A DNA stretch of 46,731 nt. Origin: Gammaproteobacteria bacterium (GTDB lineage: Bacteria; Pseudomonadota; Gammaproteobacteria; Pseudomonadales; Pseudomonadaceae). The position numbers and the translations under genes are program-made. Under the pieces are notes generated by a model. That model had not been told where the DNA came from and made no database searches. It saw only the letters and a program-made list of their open reading frames with translations. How positions within the stretch are numbered: position 1 is the first letter of the stretch; each line of letters opens with the position of its first letter. The stretch is taken from the NCBI GenBank assembly GCA_018816095.1, contig JAHIWP010000038.1, forward strand, positions 1-46,731. Reading direction: 5' to 3'. Positions 25,704-35,369 of the stretch are shown here, one piece after another.

Positions 25704-26993
25704 ATGTCCCGTTCCGAAACCCTATTTAATGCAGCCCAGAAGCACATCCCCGGCGGCGTCAACTCGCCTGTGCGCGCCTTTAAAAGCGTCGGTGGCACGC
25801 CACTGTTCTTCAAGCACGCTGAAGGCGCCTACGTCACCGACGAAGACGACAAGCGTTATGTAGATTACGTCGGCTCCTGGGGCCCAATGATCCTCGGCCA
25901 CAGCCATCCAGACGTGCTCGACGCGGTGCGCAACCAGCTGCAGCACGGCCTGTCCTACGGCGCACCGACCGCCATGGAAACTGAAATGGCCGACCTGGTG
26001 TGCAGCCTGGTGCCGTCGATGGAAATGGTGCGCATGGTCAGCTCCGGCACTGAAGCGACCATGAGCGCCATCCGCCTGGCCCGTGGCTACACCGGCCGCG
26101 ACAACATCATCAAGTTCGAAGGCTGCTACCACGGCCACTCCGACAGCCTGCTGGTTAAAGCCGGGTCTGGCCTGCTGACCCAGGGCGTACCCAGCTCGGC
26201 AGGCGTGCCGGCGGATTTCGCCAAACACACCCTGACCTTGCCGTTCAACGACATAAAAGCAGTCGAGCAGATGCTTAGCGAAGTCGGCGACAGCGTGGCG
26301 TGCATCATCGTCGAGCCGGTGGCCGGCAACATGAACTGCGTGCCGCCGGCACCGGGCTACCTGCAAGGCTTGCGCGAGCAGTGCGACAAGCACGGCGTGG
26401 TGCTGATTTTTGACGAAGTGATGACCGGCTTCCGCGTGGCCCTCGGCGGCGCTCAGGCGTATTACGGCGTCACCCCAGACCTGACCACCTTCGGCAAGAT
26501 CATCGGCGGCGGCATGCCAGTTGGCTGCTTCGGCGGCAAACGCGAGATCATGCATTGCATCGCCCCACTCGGCCCGGTCTACCAGGCCGGCACCCTGTCG
26601 GGTAACCCACTGGCCATGGCCGCGGGCCTGACCACGCTGCGCCTGATCAACCGTCCTGGCTTCCACGCCGAGCTGACTGACTACACCAGCCGCATGCTGC
26701 AAGGCCTGCAAGAGCGTGCCGATGCCGCCGGCATCCCGTTTGTCACTACGCAGGCAGGCGGCATGTTCGGCCTGTATTTCAGCGGTGCCGACGATATCGT
26801 TACCTTCGACGACGTGATGGCCAGCGACGCTGAGCGCTTCAAGCGCTTCTTCCACCTGATGCTGGACGGCGGCGTGTACCTGGCACCGAGTGCTTTCGAG
26901 GCGGGTTTCACCTCCATTGCCCATGGCGATGCCGAGCTTAAAATCACCCTCGACGCCGCCGAGCGCGCCTTTGCCGAGCTGAAGAACGCCTGA
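25704..26993 (+). CDS. hemL: Glutamate-1-semialdehyde 2,1-aminomutase
   Basis: This 429-aa PLP enzyme makes 5-aminolevulinate, the haem precursor, in the C5 pathway. [12 protein letters not shown] at the N-terminus, the cofactor lysine K265 in [14 protein letters not shown] and the FDEVMTGFR motif are typical. The ATG at 25704 has GAGAGG upstream; the longer frame from 25650 reads through the leader hairpin. The next gene starts on the last base of its stop codon. Confidence 0.98.
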   Translation: MSRSETLFNAAQKHIPGGVNSPVRAFKSVGGTPLFFKHAEGAYVTDEDDKRYVDYVGSWGPMILGHSHPDVLDAVRNQLQHGLSYGAPTAMETEMADLVCSLVPSMEMVRMVSSGTEATMSAIRLARGYTGRDNIIKFEGCYHGHSDSLLVKAGSGLLTQGVPSSAGVPADFAKHTLTLPFNDIKAVEQMLSEVGDSVACIIVEPVAGNMNCVPPAPGYLQGLREQCDKHGVVLIFDEVMTGFRVALGGAQAYYGVTPDLTTFGKIIGGGMPVGCFGGKREIMHCIAPLGPVYQAGTLSGNPLAMAAGLTTLRLINRPGFHAELTDYTSRMLQGLQERADAAGIPFVTTQAGGMFGLYFSGADDIVTFDDVMASDAERFKRFFHLMLDGGVYLAPSAFEAGFTSIAHGDAELKITLDAAERAFAELKNA

Positions 26994-27649
26994 TGCAGTT
27001 CAGCACCGCGCTGTCAGATGCCGTGTTGGCGTTGGCCTGCCTGGCCTGCGCCATCGCCATCGGCAAGGCCCGCAGGCACTATGGCGAGGCCGATCAACCG
27101 GCCCTGTTCTGCGCACTGTTGGGCTTTCTCATGCCGGCGGCCGCCGCCGCAGCTGGGGTCGTTCGCTTTGGCTTCGACCCCAGCGCAGAGGCGGCGCATC
27201 TGTGGTTGAGCCAAGCCAGCAGCTTTCTCGGCCTACCGCTACTCGGCGCCGCTGCGTTAGCACTGGGCCGGGGCTGGCAATGGAGCCGCGCCAACTGGGG
27301 CCGTATCCTGCTCGGGCTGTGCGCCTTCTTCGAACTGTTCCGGCAACTCAACCAGCTGGAGGACTATCGCCTATTGCTTAATCTGGCGACCTTACTGCTG
27401 ATTGCCTACGCCGGCGCGGTGCAGTGGCCCAAGCGCGCGCCGCCAGTGGTGGCTGGCATGGTCGTAGGGCTGTTTCTGCTGGCCGGGGTAGCCGTAGGTA
27501 CTCACGGTTTCATCGGCTCATTGCGGCGTATTGATCTGTTCCACGCCCTGCTGACGCCGGCGTATCCGTTACTGGCCTGGCTGCTGCTGAGCCTGCCTGG
27601 CAGCGCAAAACTGGGCAGTATGGAAGAAAACCCGGTAAAGACTTTGTAA
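26993..27649 (+). CDS. Conserved integral membrane protein (PA3978-like)
   Basis: This 218-aa hydrophobic protein has roughly six predicted helices. Its ATG overlaps the hemL stop by one base (TGATG), so translation is coupled. No family motif is recognised. Its position between hemL and a Sel1-like protein matches PA3978 of PAO1 from memory. The function is unknown. Confidence 0.78.
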   Translation: MQFSTALSDAVLALACLACAIAIGKARRHYGEADQPALFCALLGFLMPAAAAAAGVVRFGFDPSAEAAHLWLSQASSFLGLPLLGAAALALGRGWQWSRANWGRILLGLCAFFELFRQLNQLEDYRLLLNLATLLLIAYAGAVQWPKRAPPVVAGMVVGLFLLAGVAVGTHGFIGSLRRIDLFHALLTPAYPLLAWLLLSLPGSAKLGSMEENPVKTL

Positions 27650-27741
27650 GTACGCCACTGCTTATTTCATAATGTGACGGCCGCCGCGTTCCGGTGGCCA
27701 GGCTGAACGCCTGTTTTGCATCCCGAGGTAAATGGACTTTC

Positions 27742-28287
27742 ATGAAACGCACCGGCCGCACCCTGGGCTGCCTGCTGCTCCTAATACCACTGCTCGCCTC
27801 TGCGGGCGGTAACTCCTTGCTGATCCCAGCGCTTGGCAGCTGCTCACTCAACACTGCCGCCGAAGAACTGCCGTCCGCCCTCGACGCCTGCCAACAAGCC
27901 GCCCTCAAGGGTGACGTGCAAGCGCAATTTGAGCTGGGCGAGTTCTACTACGACGGCAAGCGTATCGAGCGCGACCTCAGCCAGGCGCTGCAATGGTTTG
28001 AGCAGGCCTCACTGCAAGGCCATGCACAGTCGCAATACCACCTGGGCATGATGTTTTTCCGCGGCGAAGGCGTGCCGGCGAATGCGGTGCAAGCCTATAT
28101 CGTGCTGAAAATGGCGGCAGTGAATGGCTCGGACGAGGCCATGGACAGCGCCGACCTGATCGCCGCGCAAATGCCACGCAATGAACTGGAAATCGCCAGC
28201 CAGGTGCTCGGGCAAATCTTCCGCAACTATCTGCTGGAGTTGCAGAACGCCGACACCCTCACCTCACCGTTCGCACCGTTACCCTGA
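27742..28287 (+). CDS. Sel1-like repeat exported protein
   Basis: This 181-aa protein has a signal peptide (about 1-22, ending LLASAGG) and two clear Sel1-like repeats, AQFELGEFYYDGKRIERDLS and SQYHLGMMFFRGEGVPANAV. Such repeats form alpha-solenoid protein-binding surfaces, here in the periplasm. ATG at 27742 is preferred over the long frame from 27694 because it begins the signal peptide and has GGA upstream. It is followed by an intergenic palindromic repeat, not a further coding gene on this strand. Confidence 0.85.
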   Translation: MKRTGRTLGCLLLLIPLLASAGGNSLLIPALGSCSLNTAAEELPSALDACQQAALKGDVQAQFELGEFYYDGKRIERDLSQALQWFEQASLQGHAQSQYHLGMMFFRGEGVPANAVQAYIVLKMAAVNGSDEAMDSADLIAAQMPRNELEIASQVLGQIFRNYLLELQNADTLTSPFAPLP

Positions 28288-28320
28288 TTCAACACATCTA
28301 ACACGCGTAGACGCTGTTTA

Positions 28321-28440
28321 AGATCTCGCGAGCTAGAGCACTGCAAGGCAAAAACAGGCGAGGAAGCGGAGTGTACTTTTGTACATGAGCATTCCGAGCC
28401 TGTTTTTAACGCCGCAGGGCCGACGCGCAGCAGATCGTAT
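28321..28440. repeat. Pseudomonas-type intergenic palindromic repeat
   Basis: About 120 bp hold a large imperfect hairpin. AAAAACAGGC (28350-28359) pairs with GCCTGTTTTT (28398-28407), and the arms continue through GAGGAA/TTCC and TGTAC/GTACA toward the centre. I recognise the general sequence (GGCAAAAACAGGCGAGGAAG) as resembling a common intergenic repeat of Pseudomonas genomes. No ORF is present. It lies between the convergent Sel1-like and DUF1820 genes. Confidence 0.75.
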
Positions 28441-28448
28441 GCAGGCTC

Positions 28449-28772
28449 TTACTTATCCGGCATCGGCATGGGGAACGGCATGACATTACCGCCACCCTTG
28501 GCCTCGCTGATCTTCGGCGTACCCAGGCGCTCGACTTCGTCGATACGGATGATCGCGTGCATCGGGATAAAGCTGCGCACCACGCCGTCAAACTGCGCCT
28601 TGAGCTTTTCTTCGCTGGGGTCGACGACCACCTGAGTGCGTTCGCCGAAGACGAACTCCTCCACTTCCAAAAAGCCCCACAGATCGCTTTGAAAGATCTG
28701 CTTGGCATACATTTCGTACACCTGACCCTGGTTGAGGAAAATCACCTTGTAGATGGGTTCGCGCTTGCTCAT
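28449..28772 (-). CDS. DUF1820 family protein
   Basis: This 107-aa protein starts MSKREPIYKVIFLNQGQVYE and is compact and acidic/basic mixed, with a Met/Pro/Gly-rich C-terminal tail (GGGNVMPFPMPMPDK). The long antisense frame that extends upstream to 30008 is a shadow of miaB. I take the ATG at 28772 as the start. The family is conserved in Pseudomonas next to miaB (PA3979). Its function is unknown, but conservation suggests an RNA or membrane-related role; that is only a guess. Confidence 0.85.
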   Translation of the reverse strand: MSKREPIYKVIFLNQGQVYEMYAKQIFQSDLWGFLEVEEFVFGERTQVVVDPSEEKLKAQFDGVVRSFIPMHAIIRIDEVERLGTPKISEAKGGGNVMPFPMPMPDK

Positions 28773-28907
28773 GGTTATGCAGTTCGTACCGACAGGTTGA
28801 TTAAAAGGGCGCGGATCATAGCATAGCCACCCGACAGGCAATGCTAGGAACCGGAGCCTTCGGCCTCTATAATGTGCGGTTCGTCGAATCACTCTTGTTG
28901 AGCGCGC

Positions 28908-30251
28908 ATGACCAAGAAGCTTTATATCGAAACCCACGGTTGCCAGATGAACGAGTACGACAGCTCGCGCATGATCGACCTGCTGGGTGAACATCAAGCC
29001 CTGGAAGTCACCGAGCAAGCGGCAGATGCCGACATTATTCTGCTCAACACCTGCTCGATCCGTGAAAAAGCCCAGGACAAGGTGTTCTCCCAGCTTGGCC
29101 GCTGGCAAAAGCTGAAGATCGCCAACCCCGACCTGGTGATCGGCGTCGGCGGCTGCGTTGCCAGCCAGGAAGGCGCGGCGATTCGTGATCGCGCGCCCTA
29201 CGTCGACGTGGTCTTCGGCCCGCAAACCCTGCACCGCCTGCCGGAAATGATCGACGCCGCGCGTACCACCAAGATCGCCCAGGTCGACATCAGTTTCCCC
29301 GAGATCGAGAAATTCGACCGCCTGCCAGAACCGCGCGTCGATGGGCCCAGCGCCTATGTGTCGGTGATGGAAGGCTGCAGCAAGTACTGCACCTTCTGCG
29401 TGGTGCCCTACACCCGTGGCGAAGAAGTCAGCCGACCGATGGCCGATGTGCTGGGTGAAATCATCCACCTGGCCGAACACGGCGTGCGAGAAATCACCCT
29501 GCTGGGGCAGAACGTCAACGGTTACCGCGGCGCAACCCAGAACGGCCAGATTGCCGACTTTGCCGAACTGCTGTATGCCGTGGCGGCCATCGAGGGCATC
29601 GACCGCATTCGCTACACCACTAGCCATCCGCTGGAGTTCTCCGATGCATTGATCCAGGCTCACGCCGAGATCCCTGAGCTGGTGAAATACCTGCACCTGC
29701 CGGTGCAATCGGGCTCCGACCGCATTCTCGCGGCGATGAAGCGCAACCACACTGCGCTGGAATACAAGTCGCGCATCCGCAAGCTGCGCGCGGCGGTGCC
29801 GGACATTCTGATTAGCTCGGACTTTATCGTCGGCTTCCCCGGTGAAACCGAGAAGGACTTCGAGCAGACCATGAAGCTGGTCGAGGATGTAGGTTTCGAC
29901 TTCTGCTACTCCTTCGTTTACAGCGCGCGCCCCGGCACCCCGGCGGCCGACCTGCCTGATGACACACCGCTGGAACTGAAAAAACAGCGCCTGGCACTGC
30001 TGCAGCACCGCATCACCCAGCAGGGCTTCGAGAACAGCCGACGCATGGCCGGCACCGTACAGCGCATCCTGGTCAACGATTACTCGAAAAAAGACCCCGG
30101 CAGGCTCCAGGGCCGCACCGAGAGTAATCGCGTGGTCAACTTTCGCAGCGACAACCCTCGCCTGATCGGGCAGTTTGTCGATGTGTATATCGACGAAGCC
30201 ATGCCCAACTCACTGCGCGGCACGTTGCTCAACGAAACCGACTGCAACTAA
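28908..30251 (+). CDS. miaB: tRNA-2-methylthio-N6-dimethylallyladenosine synthase
   Basis: This 447-aa radical-SAM methylthiotransferase adds the 2-methylthio group to i6A37 of tRNAs. Domains are UPF0004 (1-130, with cluster Cys C12, C49 and C83), radical SAM (C157, C161, C164 in CSKYCTFC) and a C-terminal TRAM. All six cluster cysteines are present. It starts a cluster with ybeZ, ybeY, corC and lnt, but a 162-bp palindromic repeat separates it from ybeZ. Confidence 0.98.
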   Translation: MTKKLYIETHGCQMNEYDSSRMIDLLGEHQALEVTEQAADADIILLNTCSIREKAQDKVFSQLGRWQKLKIANPDLVIGVGGCVASQEGAAIRDRAPYVDVVFGPQTLHRLPEMIDAARTTKIAQVDISFPEIEKFDRLPEPRVDGPSAYVSVMEGCSKYCTFCVVPYTRGEEVSRPMADVLGEIIHLAEHGVREITLLGQNVNGYRGATQNGQIADFAELLYAVAAIEGIDRIRYTTSHPLEFSDALIQAHAEIPELVKYLHLPVQSGSDRILAAMKRNHTALEYKSRIRKLRAAVPDILISSDFIVGFPGETEKDFEQTMKLVEDVGFDFCYSFVYSARPGTPAADLPDDTPLELKKQRLALLQHRITQQGFENSRRMAGTVQRILVNDYSKKDPGRLQGRTESNRVVNFRSDNPRLIGQFVDVYIDEAMPNSLRGTLLNETDCN

Positions 30252-30256
30252 AGTTC

Positions 30257-30418
30257 AGGAGCCTGTCGAACTTAACACTGCCCTACTGCGGAAAAGCCGG
30301 GCCGGCCACTTCTGCTGCTCTTCCTCGTTAAATAGCTCGCTATTCGCCTCGGAAGACCAGCAGAACTGACTCACCCGGACTTTCCCTCGCTACGGCCGGT
30401 CAAATCCGACAGGCTCCT
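30257..30418. repeat. Miniature inverted-repeat element after miaB
   Basis: The 162-bp element has perfect 12-bp terminal inverted repeats AGGAGCCTGTCG/CGACAGGCTCCT. Its whole length is an imperfect palindrome: each arm carries TTCTGCTG-TCTTCC blocks and the centre is TAGCTCGCTA. No ORF is present. It resembles non-coding, MITE-like or REP-like repeats of Pseudomonas and may act as a terminator or transcription barrier. Confidence 0.75.
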
Positions 30419-30499
30419 AGCTGCCCGAGCTTCCCCATCGCGGCCGCTAGCGCTATTCTCCGCTCACTACCCCAGCCGACTGGCGGCCATCACACGACC

Positions 30500-31498
30500 T
30501 TGAACACATCCATAGAACCACTCCGTTTTATCCTTGAACCCTTCGAGGCCCGCCGCTTCGCTAACCTGTGCGGTCAATTTGATGAGCACTTGCGTCTCAT
30601 CGAGGCGCGTTTGGGCATAGAGTTGCGCAACCGTGGCAACCAATTTGAACTGGTCGGCAGCGCCGGCCAGACCAACGCGGCCGAGCAGTTGTTGCGTCGC
30701 CTGTATCGCGAAACCCAGAGCACCGAACTGTCGCCCGATATGGTCCACCTGTTTCTGCAGGAGTCTGGCATCGAAGAGCTGAGCAACCCGGTCGTCGAAG
30801 CCAACATCGCCCTGCGCACGCGCAAAGGCATGATTCGCCCACGCGGGGCCAATCAACAGCGCTACGTCAAAGCCATCCTCGACCACGACATCAACTTCGG
30901 CATTGGCCCAGCGGGTACCGGTAAAACCTACCTGGCCGTGGCCTGCGCCGTCGATGCGCTTGAGCGTGAGCAGATCCGCCGCATCCTGCTGGTACGCCCA
31001 GCGGTGGAGGCCGGTGAGAAGCTTGGTTTTCTACCCGGCGACCTGTCGCAGAAAATCGACCCCTACCTGCGTCCGCTCTACGACGCCCTGTACGAGATGC
31101 TCGGCGTCGAACAGGTAGCCAAGCTGATCGAGAAACAGGTGATTGAAGTCGCGCCGCTGGCCTATATGCGCGGCCGCACGCTAAGCAACAGCTTTATCAT
31201 CCTCGACGAAAGCCAGAACACCACCCTGGAACAGATGAAGATGTTCCTCACCCGGATTGGCTTCGGCTCCACGGCGGTGATCACTGGCGACATCACCCAG
31301 ATCGACCTGCCGCGCGGCACCAAAAGCGGCCTGACCCACGTGATTGAAGTATTGCGTGACGTGCCAGGTATCAGCTTTACCCACTTCAAGCCCAAGGACG
31401 TGGTGCGCCACCCGCTGGTGCAGCGCATCGTCGAAGCCTACGAGCGGTTCGACGCCAGCCAGGCCCCCTTCGACGCCAAGGTGCAGCGGCATGATTGA
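30500..31498 (+). CDS. ybeZ: PhoH-like ATPase YbeZ
   Basis: This 332-aa protein has a PhoH ATPase domain with Walker [12 protein letters not shown] and Walker B-type ILDESQN. Its N-terminal sequence [17 protein letters not shown] fits Pseudomonas forms only if the TTG at 30500 is the start. YbeZ proteins work with YbeY in ribosome maturation and RNA quality control. The ybeY ATG lies 8 bp inside the 3' end of this gene, supporting coupling. The ribosome-binding site is weak. Confidence 0.94.
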   Translation: MNTSIEPLRFILEPFEARRFANLCGQFDEHLRLIEARLGIELRNRGNQFELVGSAGQTNAAEQLLRRLYRETQSTELSPDMVHLFLQESGIEELSNPVVEANIALRTRKGMIRPRGANQQRYVKAILDHDINFGIGPAGTGKTYLAVACAVDALEREQIRRILLVRPAVEAGEKLGFLPGDLSQKIDPYLRPLYDALYEMLGVEQVAKLIEKQVIEVAPLAYMRGRTLSNSFIILDESQNTTLEQMKMFLTRIGFGSTAVITGDITQIDLPRGTKSGLTHVIEVLRDVPGISFTHFKPKDVVRHPLVQRIVEAYERFDASQAPFDAKVQRHD

Positions 31499-31976
31499 GC
31501 TTGACCTGCAAATTGCCAGCGACGCCAGCAATCTACCGACTGAGGAGCAGTTTAGCGCCTGGTGCGCGATTGCCCTGCGCCAGCGCAGCGCCGATTCCGA
31601 GCTGACCATTCGCCTGGTCGATGAAGCCGAAGGCCGCGAACTAAATCACACCTGGCGGCAGAAGGATTACGCGACCAACGTACTGTCCTTCCCAGCCGAT
31701 GTACCGGACGAATTTCTGGATATCCCGCTGCTAGGCGACCTGGTTATTTGCGCACCGGTGGTCGAGCGCGAAGCCGTTGAACAAGGCAAAAGCCCAGAAG
31801 CCCATTGGGCGCACCTGGTGATCCACGGTTGCTTGCATCTGCTCGGCTATGACCACATCGAGGATGAGGAAGCCGAAGAGATGGAAGCACTTGAACGACA
31901 ATTGCTGGCTGAGCTGGGTCACCCTGACCCTTACGCCGATGAAGATGAACCCACACACAACACAGAAGGTTCCTGA
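31491..31976 (+). CDS. ybeY: Endoribonuclease YbeY
   Basis: This 161-aa metal-dependent RNase matures the 16S rRNA 3' end. The zinc site is [11 protein letters not shown] with H112, H116 and H122; NVLSFP is also conserved. The start at 31491 overlaps ybeZ; a longer frame upstream is an artefact. The acidic C-terminal tail is typical of Pseudomonas. Confidence 0.97.
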   Translation: MIELDLQIASDASNLPTEEQFSAWCAIALRQRSADSELTIRLVDEAEGRELNHTWRQKDYATNVLSFPADVPDEFLDIPLLGDLVICAPVVEREAVEQGKSPEAHWAHLVIHGCLHLLGYDHIEDEEAEEMEALERQLLAELGHPDPYADEDEPTHNTEGS

Positions 31977-31985
31977 GTAACCACC

Positions 31986-32825
31986 ATGAGCGAAGACCGA
32001 TCGAGCAACGAGCAGAAGTCCTGGTTTAACCGACTGACCCAGGCGTTTGCTCATGAGCCGAAAAACCGCAAGGAACTGCTGGAAGTCCTGCGCGAAGCGC
32101 ATCAGAACAAACTACTCGACAGTGAAGCACTGGCCATTGTCGAAGGCGCCATCCAGGTCGCCGACTTGCAAGTTCGCGACATTATGGTGCCGCGCTCACA
32201 GATGATGAGCATCAAGGCCAACCAGACACCCAAAGAGTTCCTGCCCTCGATCATTGAAGCGGCGCACTCGCGCTACCCAGTGGTGGGTGAAAGCCTCGAC
32301 GATGTGGTCGGTATCCTCCTGGCCAAGGACCTGCTGCCGCTGATCCTGTCGGGCGAACAACCCAACTTCAACATCAAGGACCTGCTGCGCCCGGCCACCT
32401 TCGTGCCCGAGTCCAAGCGCCTCAATGTGCTGCTGCGTGAGTTCCGCGCCAACCACAACCACATGGCCGTGGTCATTGATGAATACGGCGGCGTCGCCGG
32501 CCTGGTGACCATCGAGGACGTGCTCGAGCAGATCGTCGGCGACATCGAGGACGAGCACGACGTCGAGGAAGACAGCTACGTTAAGCCGTTGCCGTCGGGT
32601 GACTTCCTGGTCAAGGCACTGACGCCGATCGACAGCTTCAACGAAACCTTCGATACCGAGTTCTCCGATGACGAATTCGACACCGTCGGCGGCCTGGTGA
32701 TGAGCGCCTTTGGCCACCTGCCCAAGCGTAATGAAGTGACCGAAATTGGCGAGTTCCGCTTCCGCGTTCTCAACGCCGACAGCCGCCGCATTCACCTGCT
32801 ACGCCTGACGCCGATCAATAACTGA
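31986..32825 (+). CDS. corC: CorC/YbeX CBS-domain transporter-associated protein
   Basis: This 279-aa protein has two CBS domains (about 65-185, with VRDIMVPRSQM and MAVVIDEYGGVAGLVTIED) and a CorC_HlyC domain (about 200-275). It lacks the membrane DUF21 domain, so it is cytoplasmic. YbeX is linked to ribosome metabolism and magnesium/cobalt handling. It is 9 bp from ybeY and clearly in the operon leading to lnt. Confidence 0.96.
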   Translation: MSEDRSSNEQKSWFNRLTQAFAHEPKNRKELLEVLREAHQNKLLDSEALAIVEGAIQVADLQVRDIMVPRSQMMSIKANQTPKEFLPSIIEAAHSRYPVVGESLDDVVGILLAKDLLPLILSGEQPNFNIKDLLRPATFVPESKRLNVLLREFRANHNHMAVVIDEYGGVAGLVTIEDVLEQIVGDIEDEHDVEEDSYVKPLPSGDFLVKALTPIDSFNETFDTEFSDDEFDTVGGLVMSAFGHLPKRNEVTEIGEFRFRVLNADSRRIHLLRLTPINN

Positions 32826-32949
32826 TCCCCTAAACGGCCACCCTAATCGGTGGCCGTTGCGCATAGCCGGCCCAGCACCGCCCCACCTTCCCTCGCCGCC
32901 TATTGCCCTTTACCCTTTGCGCCACCTCCAATCCAAGGATCTGCATGCA

Positions 32950-34470
32950 ATGCACTGGATAACTCGACCTGGCTGGCCCGGCAACCTGATCGCCCTACTC
33001 GCAGGCGCCATCACGCCATTAGCGCTGGCGCCCTTTGATCTGTGGCCGCTGGCCATCCTCTCGATTGCCCTGTTCTACCTCGGCCTGCGCGACCTGACGC
33101 CACGCCAGGCGACGCTGCGCGGTTGGAGTTATGGCTTTGGCCTGTTCGCCGCCGGCACCAGCTGGGTGTATGTGAGCATCCACGATTACGGTGCGGCCTC
33201 GCCGCCCCTGGCGGTATTTCTGACACTGCTGTTTGTCGGCGGTCTGGGCTTGCTGTTCGCCCTCAGCGCTTGGGTCTGGACGCGCTGGCTACGCCGGGTT
33301 GAAGCGCCACTCGCCGATGCCCTGGCCTTCGCCGCGCTATGGCTGGCACAAGAGGCCTTCCGCAGCTGGTTCCTCACCGGTTTTCCCTGGCTGTATGCCG
33401 GTTACAGCCAGTTGGATGGCCCACTGGCCGGCCTCGCCCCGGTGGGCGGTGTATGGCTGCTGTCTTTCTGCCTGGCGCTGAGCGCCGCGCTGCTGGTGAA
33501 CCTGGTGCAGTTGCAGGCGCGCAAAGCGTTTCTCGCCATCGGTATTGTCCTGCTGTGCGCCCCCTGGATCATGGCGATCGCCCTCAAGGGCCACGCCTGG
33601 ACCCACGCCTCGGGCGAGCCGCTGAGCGTGTCGGCCATGCAGGGCAATATCGAACAGAACATGAAATGGGACCCCGAGCAGCTCAACGCGCAGCTCGCGC
33701 TGTACCGCGACATGACCTTTAGCGCCAAGCCGACTGATCTGATCGTCTGGCCGGAAACTGCCATCCCGGTGCTCAAGGACCGCGCCCAAGGCTACCTGGG
33801 CATGATCAATCGCTTCGCCAATGAGCGGAATGCCGCGCTGATTACCGGCGTGCCGATACGCCAGAGCAACGAGCGCGGCGAACAGCGCTACTACAACGGC
33901 ATCAGCGTGGTCGGCCAGGGCAGCGGCGATTACCTCAAGCAGAAACTGGTGCCGTTTGGTGAATACGTGCCGCTTCAGGAAGTGCTGCGCGGGCTGATCG
34001 CCTTCTTCGACCTGCCGATGTCCGACTTCGCCCGTGGCTCCGCCGAGCAGAGCCTGCTGCAGGCCAAGGGCCATCCGATTGCCGCGTTTATCTGCTACGA
34101 AGTGGTCTACCCGGAGTTTTCCGCCGGCCTGGCCGCGCAGAGCGACCTGCTGCTGACCATCAGCAACGACACCTGGTTTGGCCGCTCCATCGGCCCGCTG
34201 CAGCACCTGCAGATGGCGCAGATGCGCGCCCTGGAAGCCGGCCGCTGGATGATCCGCGCGACCAACAACGGCGTCACCGCGCTGATCGACCCGCAAGGCC
34301 AGATCACAACGCAACTGCCGCAGTTCGAACAGGCGGTGCTCTACGGCCAGGTGCAACCGATGCAGGGGCTCACGCCTTATCTGTACTGGCGCGGCTGGCC
34401 GATGCTGATTATCTGCCTGGGGCTATTTGCCTGGGCGTTGATGGCCAGCCGTATGGCTAAAACGCTTTAA
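32950..34470 (+). CDS. lnt: Apolipoprotein N-acyltransferase
   Basis: This 506-aa inner-membrane enzyme adds the third acyl chain to lipoproteins. It has about six N-terminal helices and a periplasmic nitrilase-like domain whose triad is E269 (WPETAIP), K330 (KQKLVPFGEY) and C382 (FICYEVVYPE), followed by a C-terminal helix. ATG at 32950 fits the family N-terminus. Its TAA stop and the pxpC stop overlap by three bases on opposite strands. Confidence 0.97.
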   Translation: MHWITRPGWPGNLIALLAGAITPLALAPFDLWPLAILSIALFYLGLRDLTPRQATLRGWSYGFGLFAAGTSWVYVSIHDYGAASPPLAVFLTLLFVGGLGLLFALSAWVWTRWLRRVEAPLADALAFAALWLAQEAFRSWFLTGFPWLYAGYSQLDGPLAGLAPVGGVWLLSFCLALSAALLVNLVQLQARKAFLAIGIVLLCAPWIMAIALKGHAWTHASGEPLSVSAMQGNIEQNMKWDPEQLNAQLALYRDMTFSAKPTDLIVWPETAIPVLKDRAQGYLGMINRFANERNAALITGVPIRQSNERGEQRYYNGISVVGQGSGDYLKQKLVPFGEYVPLQEVLRGLIAFFDLPMSDFARGSAEQSLLQAKGHPIAAFICYEVVYPEFSAGLAAQSDLLLTISNDTWFGRSIGPLQHLQMAQMRALEAGRWMIRATNNGVTALIDPQGQITTQLPQFEQAVLYGQVQPMQGLTPYLYWRGWPMLIICLGLFAWALMASRMAKTL

Positions 34471-35369
34471 CGACGAAAAAATCGGTAGAACTCGCGCAGC
34501 TCAGCCTGCGCATCGCCGATGCTGACCGGGGTGAAGCGCAGCGGATGGTGCGCCGGGCATTGCGCAAGGCGTCCCTGATCGAGCGGGTGCAACCAACCGA
34601 GCAGCGGGTAACCGCCCATGCTCTGGTGGTCGGCCTGCAGGATAATCGGCTGGCCATCCGGCGGCACCTGAATCGCCCCCCGGCCAACCCCCAATGACCA
34701 CTGCAGCACAGGCGGCTGCACGGCCTCACCGAGCAGCCGCGCGCCCATTCGGTCGGAGTGCGGGCTGAGCTGCCAGGTCTGGGCGAAAAAGCCCTGCAAC
34801 TGGTCTTCCTCGAAACTCGCCGCATCGCCGCCGGTAATTACCCGCAGTAAAGGTTTGCAGCGGTAATCCGGCAGGTAGGGCCAGGGCACGCTGGCGCCGC
34901 GGGTGAAGTGCGCAGGCCGACAAGCCAGCAGATCCCCCGCCTGCAACGCTCGGCCTAGCCCTTCGCGCAGCTGCACGCTGACACTACCCAGCACCGGAGC
35001 CGCAATAAAGCCGCCCGCCACCGCCAGATAGGCGCGCTGGCCACTGCGGGCAAAGCCCAGGCGCAGCAGTTGGCCTTTGCGCAGCGGAAAGCGCGTCCAC
35101 AAGGGCTGCGGCTGATCCTCCAGGCTCAACGGCACCTGCGCGCCGCAAACCGCCACCCAGGTGTCGACCTCGGCCTGCAACTCGACGCCGCCCAGGGCGA
35201 TTTCCAGCAACGGCGTGCCCCAGGGATTATTCAGCAGATGATTGGCCCAGGCCGCACCATGCCAATCCAGCGGCCCGGCGGGCGATACGCCCAGGTGCTG
35301 CCAGCCGCGCCGCCCGGCATCCTGCAATAGGCTTTGCGGCCCTGGCTTGAGCACCCTTAGGCCGCTCAT
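34467..35369 (-). CDS. pxpC: 5-oxoprolinase subunit C
   Basis: This 300-aa protein belongs to the biotin-dependent carboxyltransferase/KipA family. LRVLKPGPQSLLQDAGRRGWQHLG at the N-terminus and the GPLDWHGAAWAN segment are diagnostic. With PxpA and PxpB it hydrolyses 5-oxoproline to glutamate using ATP. It overlaps pxpB by 4 bp and converges with lnt, with overlapping stop codons. Its C-terminal end is FYRFFRR. Confidence 0.95.
   Translation of the reverse strand: MSGLRVLKPGPQSLLQDAGRRGWQHLGVSPAGPLDWHGAAWANHLLNNPWGTPLLEIALGGVELQAEVDTWVAVCGAQVPLSLEDQPQPLWTRFPLRKGQLLRLGFARSGQRAYLAVAGGFIAAPVLGSVSVQLREGLGRALQAGDLLACRPAHFTRGASVPWPYLPDYRCKPLLRVITGGDAASFEEDQLQGFFAQTWQLSPHSDRMGARLLGEAVQPPVLQWSLGVGRGAIQVPPDGQPIILQADHQSMGGYPLLGWLHPLDQGRLAQCPAHHPLRFTPVSIGDAQAELREFYRFFRR

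Noticed and set aside
25722-26924. Long minus-strand frame of 400 codons opposite hemL
   Set aside because: It is antisense to a certain gene; composition (His/Ala/Val/Gln-rich) is that of a GC-rich shadow frame and no motif is present.
28449-30008. Minus-strand frame of 519 codons
   Set aside because: Only its last 107 codons (DUF1820) are a gene; the rest mirrors miaB.
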